Shown piece after piece: positions 1-8,880 of a DNA stretch of 64,000 nucleotides. Under the pieces are notes generated by a model. It saw only the letters and a list, made by a program, of their open reading frames with translations. It did not search any database and was not told the origin of the DNA. The first letter of the stretch is position 1. Every line of letters begins with the position of its first letter. This stretch comes from an uncultured Clostridia bacterium (GTDB lineage: Bacteria > Bacillota > Clostridia > TANB77 > UBA1234), in NCBI GenBank assembly GCA_934132775.1, contig CAKPAA010000005.1, positions 39,066 through 103,065 of the forward strand. The letters are read 5' to 3'. A program made the position numbers and the translations under genes.

Positions 1-892
1 CTTTACCAATTGTAAAGCCCATAAATACCAATGCCAAGAATCCTGCAACTGTTGTTAATGCACTAGAAACAATAGAAGTACAAGAAGCTTTTATAGTCCT
101 TACCATTGCCTCTTCAATATCTTCTTTGTCCTCAGTTTCAAACCTATGTAGCATAAACACCGAATAGTCCATTGAAACTGCTAACTGCAAAGCTGCAACA
201 ATACTATACGTCAAAAATGAAACGTGTTTAAATATTACGTTCGTACCCATATTTAGGAATATTGATGTGCCAATAACAGCCATAAACAATAATGGTGACA
301 AATAAGAATCTGTTGTCAATAACAAAATAACAATAACAACTGGAACAAGTATAATCATTATTTTACTAATTTCAGTTTTTACAGTATCTTGTGCAGATTT
401 CGTATCAATAGCAGAGCCAATAATATTACTGCCCTCAGGCAAAATCTTATTTATCTCATCAACTGCTTTGTTAGTTCTAGAAGAATACTCATCTTCATCA
501 AACATAATTTCAAAAAGTGCAGAGCCATCTTTGTAATACTCATTTAATTCATCTTGTGAAATAAAATCAAGAGGTCTATAAATGTCAACATCGTCGTCTA
601 ACCACATAACTAAATCAACACCATCAACCTTTTCAATTTGCTCCTTATACTCTTTTGCTTGAACCAAAGTAACATCATTTACCATAGCTCTTGCAAAACA
701 TTGCATAGAGAACTCTTCTTCAACAATATTAAGGCCACGCTTAGCATCCTCATCATCAGGTACATACTCTGACAAATCATAATTTATCTTAACCATCGGC
801 ATTAGCATCAAACTAATAATAACTGCAACAATAAAACCAAGTCCAATCTTATTTCTATTTTTAACAATAAATCTCGCCAAATTATCTAACAT
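1..892 (-). CDS. MMPL/RND-family transporter, 5'-part only
   Basis: The first ~297 codons of an efflux-type membrane protein are present; the rest lies beyond base 1. Read from the complement, it opens with a short cytoplasmic stretch and a transmembrane helix (about residues 11-30), followed by a soluble extracytoplasmic domain of roughly 170 residues. Closely packed hydrophobic helices come next, and then the segment SMDYSVFMLHRFE. That segment matches the conserved GxxxDY-type motif of MMPL/RND transporters, in which the aspartate takes part in proton coupling. The ATG overlaps the last 11 bases of the TetR gene (ATGTTAGATAA), so the two are probably translationally coupled. By analogy it exports a lipid, drug or hydrophobic compound; the substrate cannot be told from sequence. 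Confidence 0.88.
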   Translation of the reverse strand, partial: MLDNLARFIVKNRNKIGLGFIVAVIISLMLMPMVKINYDLSEYVPDDEDAKRGLNIVEEEFSMQCFARAMVNDVTLVQAKEYKEQIEKVDGVDLVMWLDDDVDIYRPLDFISQDELNEYYKDGSALFEIMFDEDEYSSRTNKAVDEINKILPEGSNIIGSAIDTKSAQDTVKTEISKIMIILVPVVIVILLLTTDSYLSPLLFMAVIGTSIFLNMGTNVIFKHVSFLTYSIVAALQLAVSMDYSVFMLHRFETEDKEDIEEAMVRTIKASCTSIVSSALTTVAGFLALVFMGFTIGK

Positions 893-1484
893 TTTTTATC
901 ACTTCCATAAATCTTACATCCATATTTTCTATCATTAGTTTCTCATAAATTTTCAAATTCTTTTTCAAAAGTTCAATATCATCAATATTATTTTTTACTA
1001 TACAAGTAAAGCCCTCAAAGTGAGCACGCGAAACAGCTTCACATAAAGAATGATCTGCACCTTCCGGAATAAAACTTTCTGCAATTGATTGAATTTTATC
1101 AACAAACATACTTAAAACTTTATTTTTAAATTCAACATACTGCTTCTCATTATCGCACATAAGCATAACCTTTAATGTGTCCTTTTTAGTTTCTGCAATA
1201 TTCACAGTCATATCAATAAGCATATCAAAAAGTTCATTAGGCTTTACATCTTCAAGTTTTGTTGGCACTTTATTAAAAAAGTTTTCAATTTCAGTCTCAA
1301 GTTCCTTTACAATTTCATTGTATAGATGACTCTTTGTCAAGAAATATCTATATATATTACCCGTGCTAATGCCAACATCCGCCGCAATATCTTTCATAGA
1401 TGTGTTTGCATAGCCATCTTTCTTAAACTTTTTCTTGCCAGCTTCAATGATTTTTTGCTTTATATCTTCTTTTAAAATCTGCAT
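882..1484 (-). CDS. TetR/AcrR-family transcriptional regulator
   Basis: This 200-residue protein has an N-terminal helix-turn-helix at about residues 28-48 (SMKDIAADVGISTGNIYRYF), the classic TetR signature, followed by an all-helical ligand-binding domain. The open frame continues upstream to 1601, but the ATG at 1484 is preferred because AGAGGCG lies just before it and the length then fits the family. It overlaps the start of the MMPL transporter gene and very likely represses that operon, including itself. The inducer is unknown. Confidence 0.92.
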   Translation of the reverse strand: MQILKEDIKQKIIEAGKKKFKKDGYANTSMKDIAADVGISTGNIYRYFLTKSHLYNEIVKELETEIENFFNKVPTKLEDVKPNELFDMLIDMTVNIAETKKDTLKVMLMCDNEKQYVEFKNKVLSMFVDKIQSIAESFIPEGADHSLCEAVSRAHFEGFTCIVKNNIDDIELLKKNLKIYEKLMIENMDVRFMEVIKNVR

Positions 1485-1627
1485 TTTTTCGCCTCTTTCT
1501 AATATAAAATAAAAATCTAAAACAAAAGCTACTTTATTATGAATTATTTGTTTTTTCATTTTGCTATATCTACTTTTGAATTCATACATTTGGCTTATCA
1601 TAGCTTGTTGCTTAATTCAATAATAAA

Positions 1628-1647
1628 TATTCATTCACTATTGAATA
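1628..1647. promoter_or_regulatory. Candidate operator upstream of tetR
   Basis: The half-sites TATTCA and TGAATA form an inverted repeat with an 8-bp spacer in the AT-rich region upstream of the regulator. TetR-family proteins commonly bind such palindromes in their own promoter. Nothing else was seen between 1485 and the terminator at 1768. The assignment is inference. Confidence 0.4.
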
Positions 1648-1767
1648 TATTACTACCATTTTCCAAAAATGTCAATAATAAATTATAATTCATTTTTAAA
1701 ATTAAATTGGATTTTTAACTTGTTACAATCTTACTGTATAATCCCTATAAAACCAGTTTTTCCACAA

Positions 1768-1805
1768 AAAAGAGGCTTTTAGCAACCTCGCTAAAAACCT
1801 CTTTT
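1768..1805 (-). terminator. Rho-independent terminator
   Basis: A 15-bp stem (arms AAAGAGGCTTTTAGC and GCTAAAAACCTCTTT, one G-T pair) is followed on the minus strand by a run of Ts. It lies just after the 116-residue orphan gene and should end its transcript. Confidence 0.85.
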
Positions 1806-1818
1806 CCGTTAATCTTAT

Positions 1819-2169
1819 TTAACTTGCGGCATATGCGTTTTTAAAACGCACATACCTGTCCTCGGGCTCATCGGAGAGGAAAAGATACCCCTCAAACTTG
1901 CCGTTAGGATGGGTGAAATACCTTATTTCAGGCATTCCCTTTGACTTGCCACTCGGCACTCGCCAATGGTAGTAGTAGCCACCAGCAAAGAACTCATAGA
2001 TGGTCAGCAGACCGTTCTCCAACAACTTGCAGAGAACGCTGCCTTCGTGTGTACGGCTTACGTCCCAATCGCCCACTCTCAAGCTTTCATCGAAAAGAAC
2101 TTCCTTTTCGCCAGCCTGAGTCAAGTTAACCAACCGACCATTCTTAATCTTGACAAACCTTCCTGACAT
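1819..2169 (-). CDS. Small protein of unknown function (116 aa)
   Basis: The family is not recognised. The protein is soluble-looking, without signal peptide or membrane segment, and rich in aromatic residues (for example GGYYYHWRVPSG and IRYFTHPNGKF), suggesting a small beta-rich fold. AAGGAGG lies 8 bases before the ATG, and a strong terminator follows, so it is a single-gene unit. Its GC content and C/G-ending codons are clearly higher than those of hisS or tetR. The same is true of the ankyrin genes (14.7-16.6 kb) and the small membrane-protein cluster (35-36 kb), which suggests later acquisition. Confidence 0.7.
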   Translation of the reverse strand: MSGRFVKIKNGRLVNLTQAGEKEVLFDESLRVGDWDVSRTHEGSVLCKLLENGLLTIYEFFAGGYYYHWRVPSGKSKGMPEIRYFTHPNGKFEGYLFLSDEPEDRYVRFKNAYAAS

Positions 2170-2495
2170 ACTAATACCTCCTTGTTTCAGTCAAATTGAC
2201 ACCAAACCATAACGTTCTCTAACTCCACTTAAAGTATACCATAATATAGCAATTATATCAACCTATAATTAAAATTTTCTATCAACAGTATATTATATTA
2301 CAAAATGCACATTACTATGAATATAAATTGAGTTTTTAAATAATCAGATTCAGTTAAAAATCTGATCTTAATAACCCTATCTTCCCCATAATTAGTGTGC
2401 ATTTCTATTATTTTATTAAATTTGTATCTTGTACACTTCTATTTTCTAGTATACAAGGCAATTTATTTTATATCCAATTTGAAAATTATTAGCTT
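2170..2495. other. Intergenic region
   Basis: No gene is supported. An 8-bp stem (ATCAGATT / AATCTGAT, 2343-2366) and a weaker stem around 2426-2457 lie downstream of hisS; one of them may end the hisS transcript, but neither has a strong T-run. Confidence 0.4.
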
Positions 2496-3800
2496 TTACT
2501 TGCTCAAAATTTCTTCTAATAATTTTTCTCTTGTAACTGTCTTATTTTCTCCAATTGATAAGTCTTTTAAAACCACAGTTCCTGCTTTTATCTCATCTTC
2601 TCCAAGAATTATTGCATAATCATATTTTTCATCAGCTGCATATTTCATTTGCTTTGAAAGCTTTTTATTGTCAGTATATATCGTTGCGGCTATATTGTTT
2701 TCTCTTAAAAGCTTAGATATCTTCAAATACTCTACGTATGGTATTTCTGGGAATCTTGTAATAAGAACCTTTGGCATACTAGACTTCATTTCTGGTATTA
2801 AATTATGAGAAACCAAGAAATTCTCTAATGTTACATCGCCAAAGCCAAAACCAACCCCCGAAATATTTGAATTTTCAACGAATAAATTTACAAGATTATC
2901 ATATCTGCCACCACCAAACATAGCTCTATTATTATTAACATCGTTATCATAAACTTCAAATACAGTTCCTGTATAATAGTCTAAGCCTCTTATAATTGAA
3001 AAATCGAACTCACAAAACTCACTCATTCCAGCTTCGTTTATTAAATCAAACAATTCTTTCAATTCCTTTGCCCCCTGTGATTCTGGGCACAAATCAATCA
3101 TTTCATCTAAGCTCAATTTAAAGAATGAATTTAATTTTTCAATTTGCTCTTTATTTAATCCAAGTTCTGCAAGGTATTCTAAGAAACTTTCCTCAGACAT
3201 CTTATGCTTTTTATCAATAGCCTTAGATACCTTTCTTGCGCCTTCTTTATCAAGTCCTAAGTATGTTTCAAATAAATCATTATAAAACCTTCTGTTATTT
3301 ATTTTAATAGTAAACATCGTTTCATCGGCACCGAAAGATTTTAATAACTCAGATGCAACCATTAGAAGTTCTAAATCTGTTTCTATTGCATCAGAGCCAA
3401 ACATATCAACGTTAACTTGCCAGTGCTCTCTAAGTCTTCCTCTTTGAGGCTTTTCATATCTATATAAGTTAGGTATACTAAACCATCTAAGTGGCATATT
3501 TAAAGAACCAAGCTTTGCAGCAACCATTCTTGCAACAGTTGGAGTCATTTCAGGACGAATGGCAAGCATTCTGCCACCATTATCTTCAAAGTGATACGTT
3601 TGCTCATTAACTATTTCCTCTCCACTCTTAGCAACATACAAATCATATGATTCAAGCATTGGTCCACCATATTCTCTATAATTAAATTTCTTTAATGTTT
3701 CCTTTATTATTCCGAAAAACCAATTACGGACATCCATCTCTTCTGGATAAAAATCTCTAGTTCCTTTATAAGGTTGAACTGATAATAAATTCTTTCCCAT
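2496..3800 (-). CDS. hisS: Histidyl-tRNA synthetase
   Basis: This 434-residue class II synthetase charges tRNA-His in the cytoplasm. Motif 2 is seen around residues 106-134 (YRYEKPQRGRLREHWQ), the histidine-specific HisA motif is RGLDYYTGTVFE, and motif 3 lies at GVGFGFG. The last ~95 residues form the anticodon-binding domain. The ATG follows GAGGGAG. The gene is preceded by its own near-consensus promoter with a palindrome in the spacer. No T-box leader was found upstream, which is notable for a Firmicutes synthetase. hisZ is excluded because the HisA motif and anticodon domain are intact. Confidence 0.97.
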   Translation of the reverse strand: MGKNLLSVQPYKGTRDFYPEEMDVRNWFFGIIKETLKKFNYREYGGPMLESYDLYVAKSGEEIVNEQTYHFEDNGGRMLAIRPEMTPTVARMVAAKLGSLNMPLRWFSIPNLYRYEKPQRGRLREHWQVNVDMFGSDAIETDLELLMVASELLKSFGADETMFTIKINNRRFYNDLFETYLGLDKEGARKVSKAIDKKHKMSEESFLEYLAELGLNKEQIEKLNSFFKLSLDEMIDLCPESQGAKELKELFDLINEAGMSEFCEFDFSIIRGLDYYTGTVFEVYDNDVNNNRAMFGGGRYDNLVNLFVENSNISGVGFGFGDVTLENFLVSHNLIPEMKSSMPKVLITRFPEIPYVEYLKISKLLRENNIAATIYTDNKKLSKQMKYAADEKYDYAIILGEDEIKAGTVVLKDLSIGENKTVTREKLLEEILSK

Positions 3801-3833
3801 ATAAACACTCCCTCTTTCACTTCATACCTTGGT

Positions 3834-3862
3834 ATTATACAATATTCGTCGAATATTGTAAA
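3834..3862 (-). promoter_or_regulatory. hisS promoter with palindromic operator
   Basis: On the minus strand TTTACA (-35) and TATAAT (-10) are separated by exactly 17 bp. A perfect palindrome, ACAATATTCG-A-CGAATATTGT in form (3839-3859), fills the spacer and overlaps both elements. Such placement is typical of a repressor site. The plus strand TTCGTCGAA is one base from a Spo0A box (TTTGTCGAA), but the regulator is unknown. Confidence 0.75.
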
Positions 3863-3987
3863 CCTATGTGAAAGAAAAACTATTAGAAAGAAACTAAAAA
3901 TAGCCTTTATTCCACTTGGACTTTTCTTATAAAAATACAGTATAAATAGGATTGTACGATAAATCTTAAATGTCAATTTCTATTATT

Positions 3988-5175
3988 TCAATGCAAATCG
4001 TATATGTTTAATTCACCAGCTTTTTTTATTTGATTAAAGCCATATTTTTCTTTTAGCTCGTCCAAAGTTTTGTCTAAATTGCTATCCTTGCTTTCATCTC
4101 CAAAAAACGAAAACTGTCCTTCCTTTTCTGTAAGCTTTTCGAGTCTAAAACCAATAAGCCTAACTGGCACGGGAAAAACGTACATTTCTTCAAATATTTC
4201 CTTTGCTTTCTCATATATTTCGTTTGTGTTTGAAGTAGTAAAATTAAGTTTTGCTTGGTGTGTTATATCTTTAAAATCGTGTGTCCTAAGCTGAACAGTG
4301 GCTACTGTTGCAAGTAATTCTTCTTTTCTCAAACGATATGCAACTTGCTCAACGAGCGAAAGTAGCACTCCCTCTATTTTCTCTTTATTAGAGATATCAA
4401 TCGGCAAAGTAACAGAATTGCCAATACTTTTTGGCTTCTCCTTAATGAAATTAACTTCTGACTCATCAATTCCATTTGCAAACTCCCAAATCATAGTACC
4501 GAATTTTCCAAGCCTTTTTGTTATGCTTAACTTATCATAATTTGCTAAATCTCCAATCTTATAAATCCCCATTGCATTTAATTTAGGTACGCTTTTTCTT
4601 CCTATCATAAAAAGCTCTGATATATCAAGTGGCCACATCTTAGTCTTAATTTCATTTCTGTATAAGGTATGGATTTTATCTGGTTTAGTAAAATCTGATG
4701 CCATCTTTGCTAAAAGCTTATTACACGAAACTCCAATATTAACAGTAAAGCTTAGTTCTTCTTTTACTCTTTTATTTATTTCAATAGCTTTTTGCAACAA
4801 AGTCTCATTCATTAAAAAGCCTGTCATATCCAAAAAACATTCATCTATACTAAAACGTTCAATTTTATATGTGTACTCTGAAAGTAACTTATAAAGTGAA
4901 TTTGAATATTCTCTATATTTGCTAAAATCTGGCTTAAATAATGCCAAATTGGGGCACTTTTTCATTGCTTGGTATATTGTCTCACCTGTTACAACTCCAA
5001 CAGATTTAGCGAGAGGACTTTTAGCTAATATAATTCCACTTCTCTTATTTTCATCACCGCAAATCGCAGATGGAATCTTTCTTATATCTAAGTTATCACC
5101 ATTTTTTAGTCTCTCAACAGCCGTCCAACTTAAAAAAGCATTATTAACATCAACGTGCAGTATTTTCCTTTCCAT
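3988..5175 (-). CDS. dinB: Y-family DNA polymerase IV (translesion synthesis)
   Basis: This ~395-residue error-prone polymerase copies past damaged template. The N terminus has the palm motif LHVDVNNAFLSW with the first metal-binding aspartate, and SIDECFLDMT carries the second catalytic acidic pair. A little-finger domain follows to the C terminus. The open frame starts at 5202, but the ATG at 5175 (MERKILHVDV) is chosen: GGTGG precedes it, and the upstream ATG would lie inside the promoter and LexA site. The gene stands alone, as DinB genes often do, and appears to be SOS-induced through the site just upstream. Confidence 0.94.
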   Translation of the reverse strand: MERKILHVDVNNAFLSWTAVERLKNGDNLDIRKIPSAICGDENKRSGIILAKSPLAKSVGVVTGETIYQAMKKCPNLALFKPDFSKYREYSNSLYKLLSEYTYKIERFSIDECFLDMTGFLMNETLLQKAIEINKRVKEELSFTVNIGVSCNKLLAKMASDFTKPDKIHTLYRNEIKTKMWPLDISELFMIGRKSVPKLNAMGIYKIGDLANYDKLSITKRLGKFGTMIWEFANGIDESEVNFIKEKPKSIGNSVTLPIDISNKEKIEGVLLSLVEQVAYRLRKEELLATVATVQLRTHDFKDITHQAKLNFTTSNTNEIYEKAKEIFEEMYVFPVPVRLIGFRLEKLTEKEGQFSFFGDESKDSNLDKTLDELKEKYGFNQIKKAGELNIYDLH

Positions 5176-5190
5176 AACACCACCAAAATC

Positions 5191-5219
5191 ATTATAGAAC
5201 ATTTGTTCCTACAAGTCAA
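5191..5219 (-). promoter_or_regulatory. dinB promoter with LexA (SOS) box
   Basis: Minus-strand TTGACT and TATAAT stand 17 bp apart. The spacer ends with GAAC-AAAT-GTTC (5197-5208), a full match to the GAAC-N4-GTTC core bound by Gram-positive LexA. The deduced transcript starts only about 9 nt before the ATG at 5175. Confidence 0.88.
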
Positions 5220-6003
5220 CAAAAAATTCAAATTAAAAACTTATTTTACCTATGTTAAACTAAAAATAATTTTATTCATTAAAATTACAAATTATCTAAC
5301 ATATAAAAATCACTTTTATGTATTATTATTTTCTATTATTTATTAGTCAAAAAGTTAAAAAACAAATCTTTTTATGATATAAAAAATAGTATTGCCATCA
5401 TCGATAAATTGCAGGGATTCGATGAATAGTAATACTATTTTCAACACTACTTTGAGCAATCAATATTGTGTCCTTAATATATTACAAAAACTAGGCTTAA
5501 CCAACTGGCTTTACAACTCGAAATAATCTTTATACAAAATAATAAGTGTTGCGATACCACTCCATTATGTACTCAAATTGCCATTTGCAAGATATACATA
5601 TAAAACCTTCTAGTCTCTCGAAGAACACGGCTTGGTAGTCCACTTGATAATTATTTGAATGTAGTACGAGTATAATTATCAAATTCTTTTTGAGCTATAA
5701 AGTTCCATAAGCATATCTAATTCAAACAATTTTTTATGAAAGAAAATCAATTTACGTAAGGGGTTACGAAATCAACAGGAACAGCACTTTCATAACAAAT
5801 TCTGCTTTTTAGGTATTAACTTCTGTAATATCAATTATCAAACTATCGTAAGGGACTCTAGAAAAATAATTTTCTGCAACATTGCTGTCAGGCTCTTAAA
5901 TTCCGTAAAAAATTTGATTTTTTCTCGAAGCTTTGCCCAAATAAAGTTAAGCCTAGTTAATGTATCTAAATTAAATATATAAATATTTAAGAAATTTTCT
6001 AAC
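5220..6003. other. Long intergenic region with inverted repeats
   Basis: No convincing gene was found in about 780 bp. It holds a 13-bp inverted repeat (AACTAGGCTTAAC at 5489-5501 and its complement at 5946-5958), an inner inverted repeat (TTGATAATTAT / ATAATTATCAA, about 5643-5680), and a minus-strand terminator-like hairpin at 5383-5441. One minus-strand frame is open for about 50 codons around 5560-5720 but has no good start, so it may be gene debris. An untranslated RNA or a decayed small element are both possible. Confidence 0.4.
5383..5441 (-). terminator. Terminator-like hairpin
   Basis: The outer arms AAAATAGTATT and AATACTATTTT pair over 11 bp, with an inner CATCGA/TCGATG stem. A T-run follows on the minus strand. 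It could end a transcript from the secreted-protein gene at 6004 or from an RNA in 5440-5990. Confidence 0.55.
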
Positions 6004-6444
6004 CTAATATAAAGTTACTATGTTTGTGTAGAATGGTTCAGCTTCAATTTCTAATCCAGCATCTGTATAAGCAATGTGCATTACTAAACAACGATACTTA
6101 CCTGCTCCGCTAACCTTAAATGTTTCATCTATGTATGCAAATGTTTTCTCTTCATAAACATCCCAGCACTTACCATCAACATCTTCCCAAGTTTCTCCTC
6201 CATCAGTAGACTTTTGAAGTTGGGCTTCTATACCACAATAATTACCATCATATACTTCAACATCTGCATATAATTCCAATTTTCTACTAAACAAAGTAGA
6301 TTTATCTTCCAAATCACTACTGCAAGCATGTAAATATGACCATCTTGCTAACGATACACTTCCCATTGCTAAAATCATCATGAATGCCAAAATTAAAGTT
6401 CCTACCTTTTTTACTACATTTTTCTTCTCCATCTGTTTTTCCAT
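6004..6444 (-). CDS. Secreted protein of unknown function (146 aa)
   Basis: A basic start and a hydrophobic stretch (about residues 14-33, ending GSVSLA) form a signal peptide, so the mature protein of ~110 residues acts outside the membrane. The mature part is acidic, beta-rich in appearance and has four cysteines. One stretch (QLQKSTDGGETWEDVDG) resembles the pattern of immunoglobulin-like or BNR-type repeats, but no family is recognised. TAAGGAGG lies before the ATG. The gene lies downstream of an ECF sigma/anti-sigma pair on the same strand and could belong to its regulon, which is inference. Confidence 0.75.
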   Translation of the reverse strand: MEKQMEKKNVVKKVGTLILAFMMILAMGSVSLARWSYLHACSSDLEDKSTLFSRKLELYADVEVYDGNYCGIEAQLQKSTDGGETWEDVDGKCWDVYEEKTFAYIDETFKVSGAGKYRCLVMHIAYTDAGLEIEAEPFYTNIVTLY

Positions 6445-6567
6445 AAAAAAATCCTCCTTATTTTGGTTATCTACACTCGTAAAAACAAAATTAAATCTTT
6501 CTCGCTTTGTTTTTACACATATATAACCTCACAAAGGAGGAAAAAGGGACAAATTTTCGAAACTTTT

Positions 6568-7344
6568 TTAATTTTTTTCAAAAATTCTATCAATTTCTTC
6601 ATAATCTATATTTTCAATTATCTTTACAAGCTCGTCATATTCAATATTTCCATACAATGTATACATCTTTTTATCACTTGTCCAAGAGAAAGTAACGTCA
6701 TCATCCTTTTGACTAAAATATATTTTTCTTCCATCTATTTCAACTACATTTCTTTCTGCTTTTTCATTATCAATAATGTTTCGTGAAAATTCGCTAACTT
6801 TAAAACTTATCTTATGACTATTATTTTCAAATCTTACATATTTTGATTTTCCAGTATTAGCTATATCAACTATCGTATACCCTTTTGGCATGTACTTCAA
6901 AAATGATATTTTATATGACTTTCCATCGTTCTTCTCTCCAAATCGCAAGTCATATAAATCGTCTGGATCTCCATATAATACCCACGAATAGCCTGTGCCT
7001 TCATCTTGAACAAAGAATTTAGTTATTCTTTCTTTCCAAGCACTGTTACTTGGCATAAACACCCCAAACATAGCATAAGTTGCAATTAGTATTATAGCTA
7101 CTTTTGGAATAAGTCTCTTTGCAATATTCGTTCTACTCTTATGATAAGTCGTACTCTTACCGTTTTTCATATTTTCAAAAAGTTTTTTCATATTTTCTTC
7201 ATGTTCCTTCGAAAAGACTACTTCTTCGTCAGCATCATTTACGTTCTCATTCTTCATTTTTACATACACAGGCAAAGCTGCACTTAATAATTCATCTAAC
7301 TTTTTGTTCTCGGCTTCGATATTTTTCTTAATGCTATCACTCAT
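6568..7344 (-). CDS. Anti-sigma factor with DUF4367-like extracytoplasmic domain
   Basis: The 258-residue protein has a cytoplasmic N-terminal part (~75 residues), one transmembrane helix (about 78-98, VAIILIATYAMFGVFM) and an extracytoplasmic domain. The motif order of that domain, YMPKGY then ...VRFENN then FSWTSDKKMYTLYG, resembles DUF4367 proteins, which are often paired with ECF sigma factors. Its ATG overlaps the stop of the sigma gene by 4 bases (ATGA), so the two are translationally coupled. Its role would be to hold the sigma factor at the membrane until an envelope signal arrives. The signal is unknown. Confidence 0.85.
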   Translation of the reverse strand: MSDSIKKNIEAENKKLDELLSAALPVYVKMKNENVNDADEEVVFSKEHEENMKKLFENMKNGKSTTYHKSRTNIAKRLIPKVAIILIATYAMFGVFMPSNSAWKERITKFFVQDEGTGYSWVLYGDPDDLYDLRFGEKNDGKSYKISFLKYMPKGYTIVDIANTGKSKYVRFENNSHKISFKVSEFSRNIIDNEKAERNVVEIDGRKIYFSQKDDDVTFSWTSDKKMYTLYGNIEYDELVKIIENIDYEEIDRIFEKN

Positions 7345-7904
7345 TTTATCGTCACTCCTTTCTTATCTAATTTTTCCGTAAGAATCTTTCTACCTCTCTC
7401 AATTCTTTTCTTAACTGTATCATAATTCAAGTTAAGCAACTTCGCAATCTCTTTCTTAGAATAATTATGTAAAATTTCGAGAGTAATTAAATCTTTATAA
7501 ATGTTTGGTAATTCTTCTAACGTCTCTAAAACATTGTGTAGTGTCTCCGTCTCTATTACCGAATTTGATGGACAACTCACAGTGCCAAAGTTTATGCTAT
7601 CGTTTTCATCATATAAATCTATGTATTCAGAGTTAGCCAACAAATGTGCTCTCTTGTTATACATATTGATTGCTATATTTCTACAAATAATAATTAAAAA
7701 GTTTCTTGTTTTTTCTACATTTTCTATTTCAATCTTATCAACGTTAGCTATAACTTTGATAAAAGCTTGTTGCACAGCATCTTCTGCAAGATGGAAGTCA
7801 TTCAATATTCTGTTAGCTTCTTTGTACATACAAACTTTATATGTTTTGTATAATAGTGTGACTTTGTCTGAATCGTCTTCTTTACCTTTACTACCGTAGT
7901 TCAT
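7341..7904 (-). CDS. ECF-type RNA polymerase sigma factor
   Basis: This 187-residue protein has region 2 (HLAEDAVQQAFIKVIANVDK and on to NMYNKR), which binds core polymerase and the -10 element. It also has region 4 with a helix-turn-helix (YSKKEIAKLLNLNYDTVKKR) for the -35 element. Regions 1.1 and 3 are absent, as in ECF sigma factors. The start at 7904 follows AAGGGGGAGGGG; frames starting at 7940 or 7928 lack a ribosome site. It is coupled to the anti-sigma gene that overlaps its stop. Confidence 0.93.
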   Translation of the reverse strand: MNYGSKGKEDDSDKVTLLYKTYKVCMYKEANRILNDFHLAEDAVQQAFIKVIANVDKIEIENVEKTRNFLIIICRNIAINMYNKRAHLLANSEYIDLYDENDSINFGTVSCPSNSVIETETLHNVLETLEELPNIYKDLITLEILHNYSKKEIAKLLNLNYDTVKKRIERGRKILTEKLDKKGVTIK

Positions 7905-8366
7905 TCTTCCCCTCCCCCTTATTAACATAATATACAACATTAGGCTTGATTATATAATATAAAAATTATTTCTTTCAATAATTGTTACTCAAATTCAACT
8001 ATTTTTTGATATAATCCTCTATTTTCCCTCTATATTCCGAAAAATTTGACACATAGAACCTTTTAAATTGATTAAATTTGTTCAGCCATTTAGCCAAAGT
8101 TTTATATTTTAAACACATATAAAAAATCAGCGATTTTATATATATCTAAATAATAACGACTTATTTATAAGCACTTGTTTCTTTCTTAAAACACTTTTGT
8201 TTTTATATTTATAGTGATAGAATATTAGAGATATTTACTAAGGCAAGAAAAGTAAAAATCAAATATTTTTAGCTCTCTGTCTTTCGAAATTTTTATTGTA
8301 AAAAAGGCTTTCATATAAGTTTAGAAAATTTTATGTTAATTTTAAAAATATTAAGGAGTGATTTTA
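7905..8366. other. Intergenic region, divergent
   Basis: This AT-rich stretch lies between the minus-strand sigma gene and the plus-strand Smr gene, and must hold both promoters. No clear consensus pair, repeat or RNA gene was picked out. Confidence 0.4.
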
Positions 8367-8759
8367 TTGGAAGTTGCAAATATTGAAAAATTTATGCCAA
8401 CTGTTTATCAAGCTGAAATTTTAGTTAAAAATAATCTTGAAACATATAGAAGAAAAGGAGTTAAAGCTTTTAAAATAATTCACGGATACGGTTCAACAGG
8501 AAAAGGTGGAGCCCTTAGAACTGGACTTAGAGACTATCTAACACAATTAAAAAAAGCAAAGATAATTGCCGATTTTATTCCTGGTGAAAATTGGTCTGTT
8601 TTTGACGAAACAACAAGAAAAGTACTTGATTTAGATAACAGTTTTGGAAAAGATTCGGATTTAGGCAAAATGAATGCAGGAATCACAATTATTGTTATTA
8701 GCTGGAATGATAGTAGTAAATCTTTGGGTGAAACGCCTTATAGACCGACTAGAAATTAA
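8367..8759 (+). CDS. Smr-domain-like protein
   Basis: The central segment KAFKIIHGYGSTGKGGALRTGLRDYL carries the HGxG...GxLR pattern of Smr domains, which in MutS2 and stand-alone Smr proteins are associated with nicking or cleaving nucleic acid. The protein is about 130 residues, with no membrane segment. AAGGAG sits 8 bases before a TTG, which is taken as the start. The GTG nine bases earlier is inside the ribosome site. It is one of few plus-strand genes here. The nucleic-acid role is inferred from the family. Confidence 0.78.
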   Translation: MEVANIEKFMPTVYQAEILVKNNLETYRRKGVKAFKIIHGYGSTGKGGALRTGLRDYLTQLKKAKIIADFIPGENWSVFDETTRKVLDLDNSFGKDSDLGKMNAGITIIVISWNDSSKSLGETPYRPTRN

Positions 8760-8880
8760 GCTTCCGTTATAAAAAAATTTTAAATTCAAAAATGTATGAG
8801 TAGTTAAATTGGGGAGTAAAGGTGAAAATAGGCTATAAATTTATAAACTTTTAGCTATTTATACAAAATTAAAACATAGC

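Noticed and set aside
1941..2166. Plus-strand frames opposite the 116-residue gene
   Set aside because: They are antisense shadows of a gene with an excellent ribosome site and terminator.
3707..3976. 89-codon frame upstream of hisS
   Set aside because: It overlaps the hisS start out of frame and runs through the hisS promoter and operator; no ribosome site.
3801..3987. T-box leader before hisS (and likewise before glyQS)
   Set aside because: No conserved T-box sequence or specifier-type stem was seen. Both leaders are short.
5405..5430. A tRNA-like GGGATTCGATG motif in the empty region
   Set aside because: No acceptor stem, anticodon stem or CCA-end context can be folded around it.
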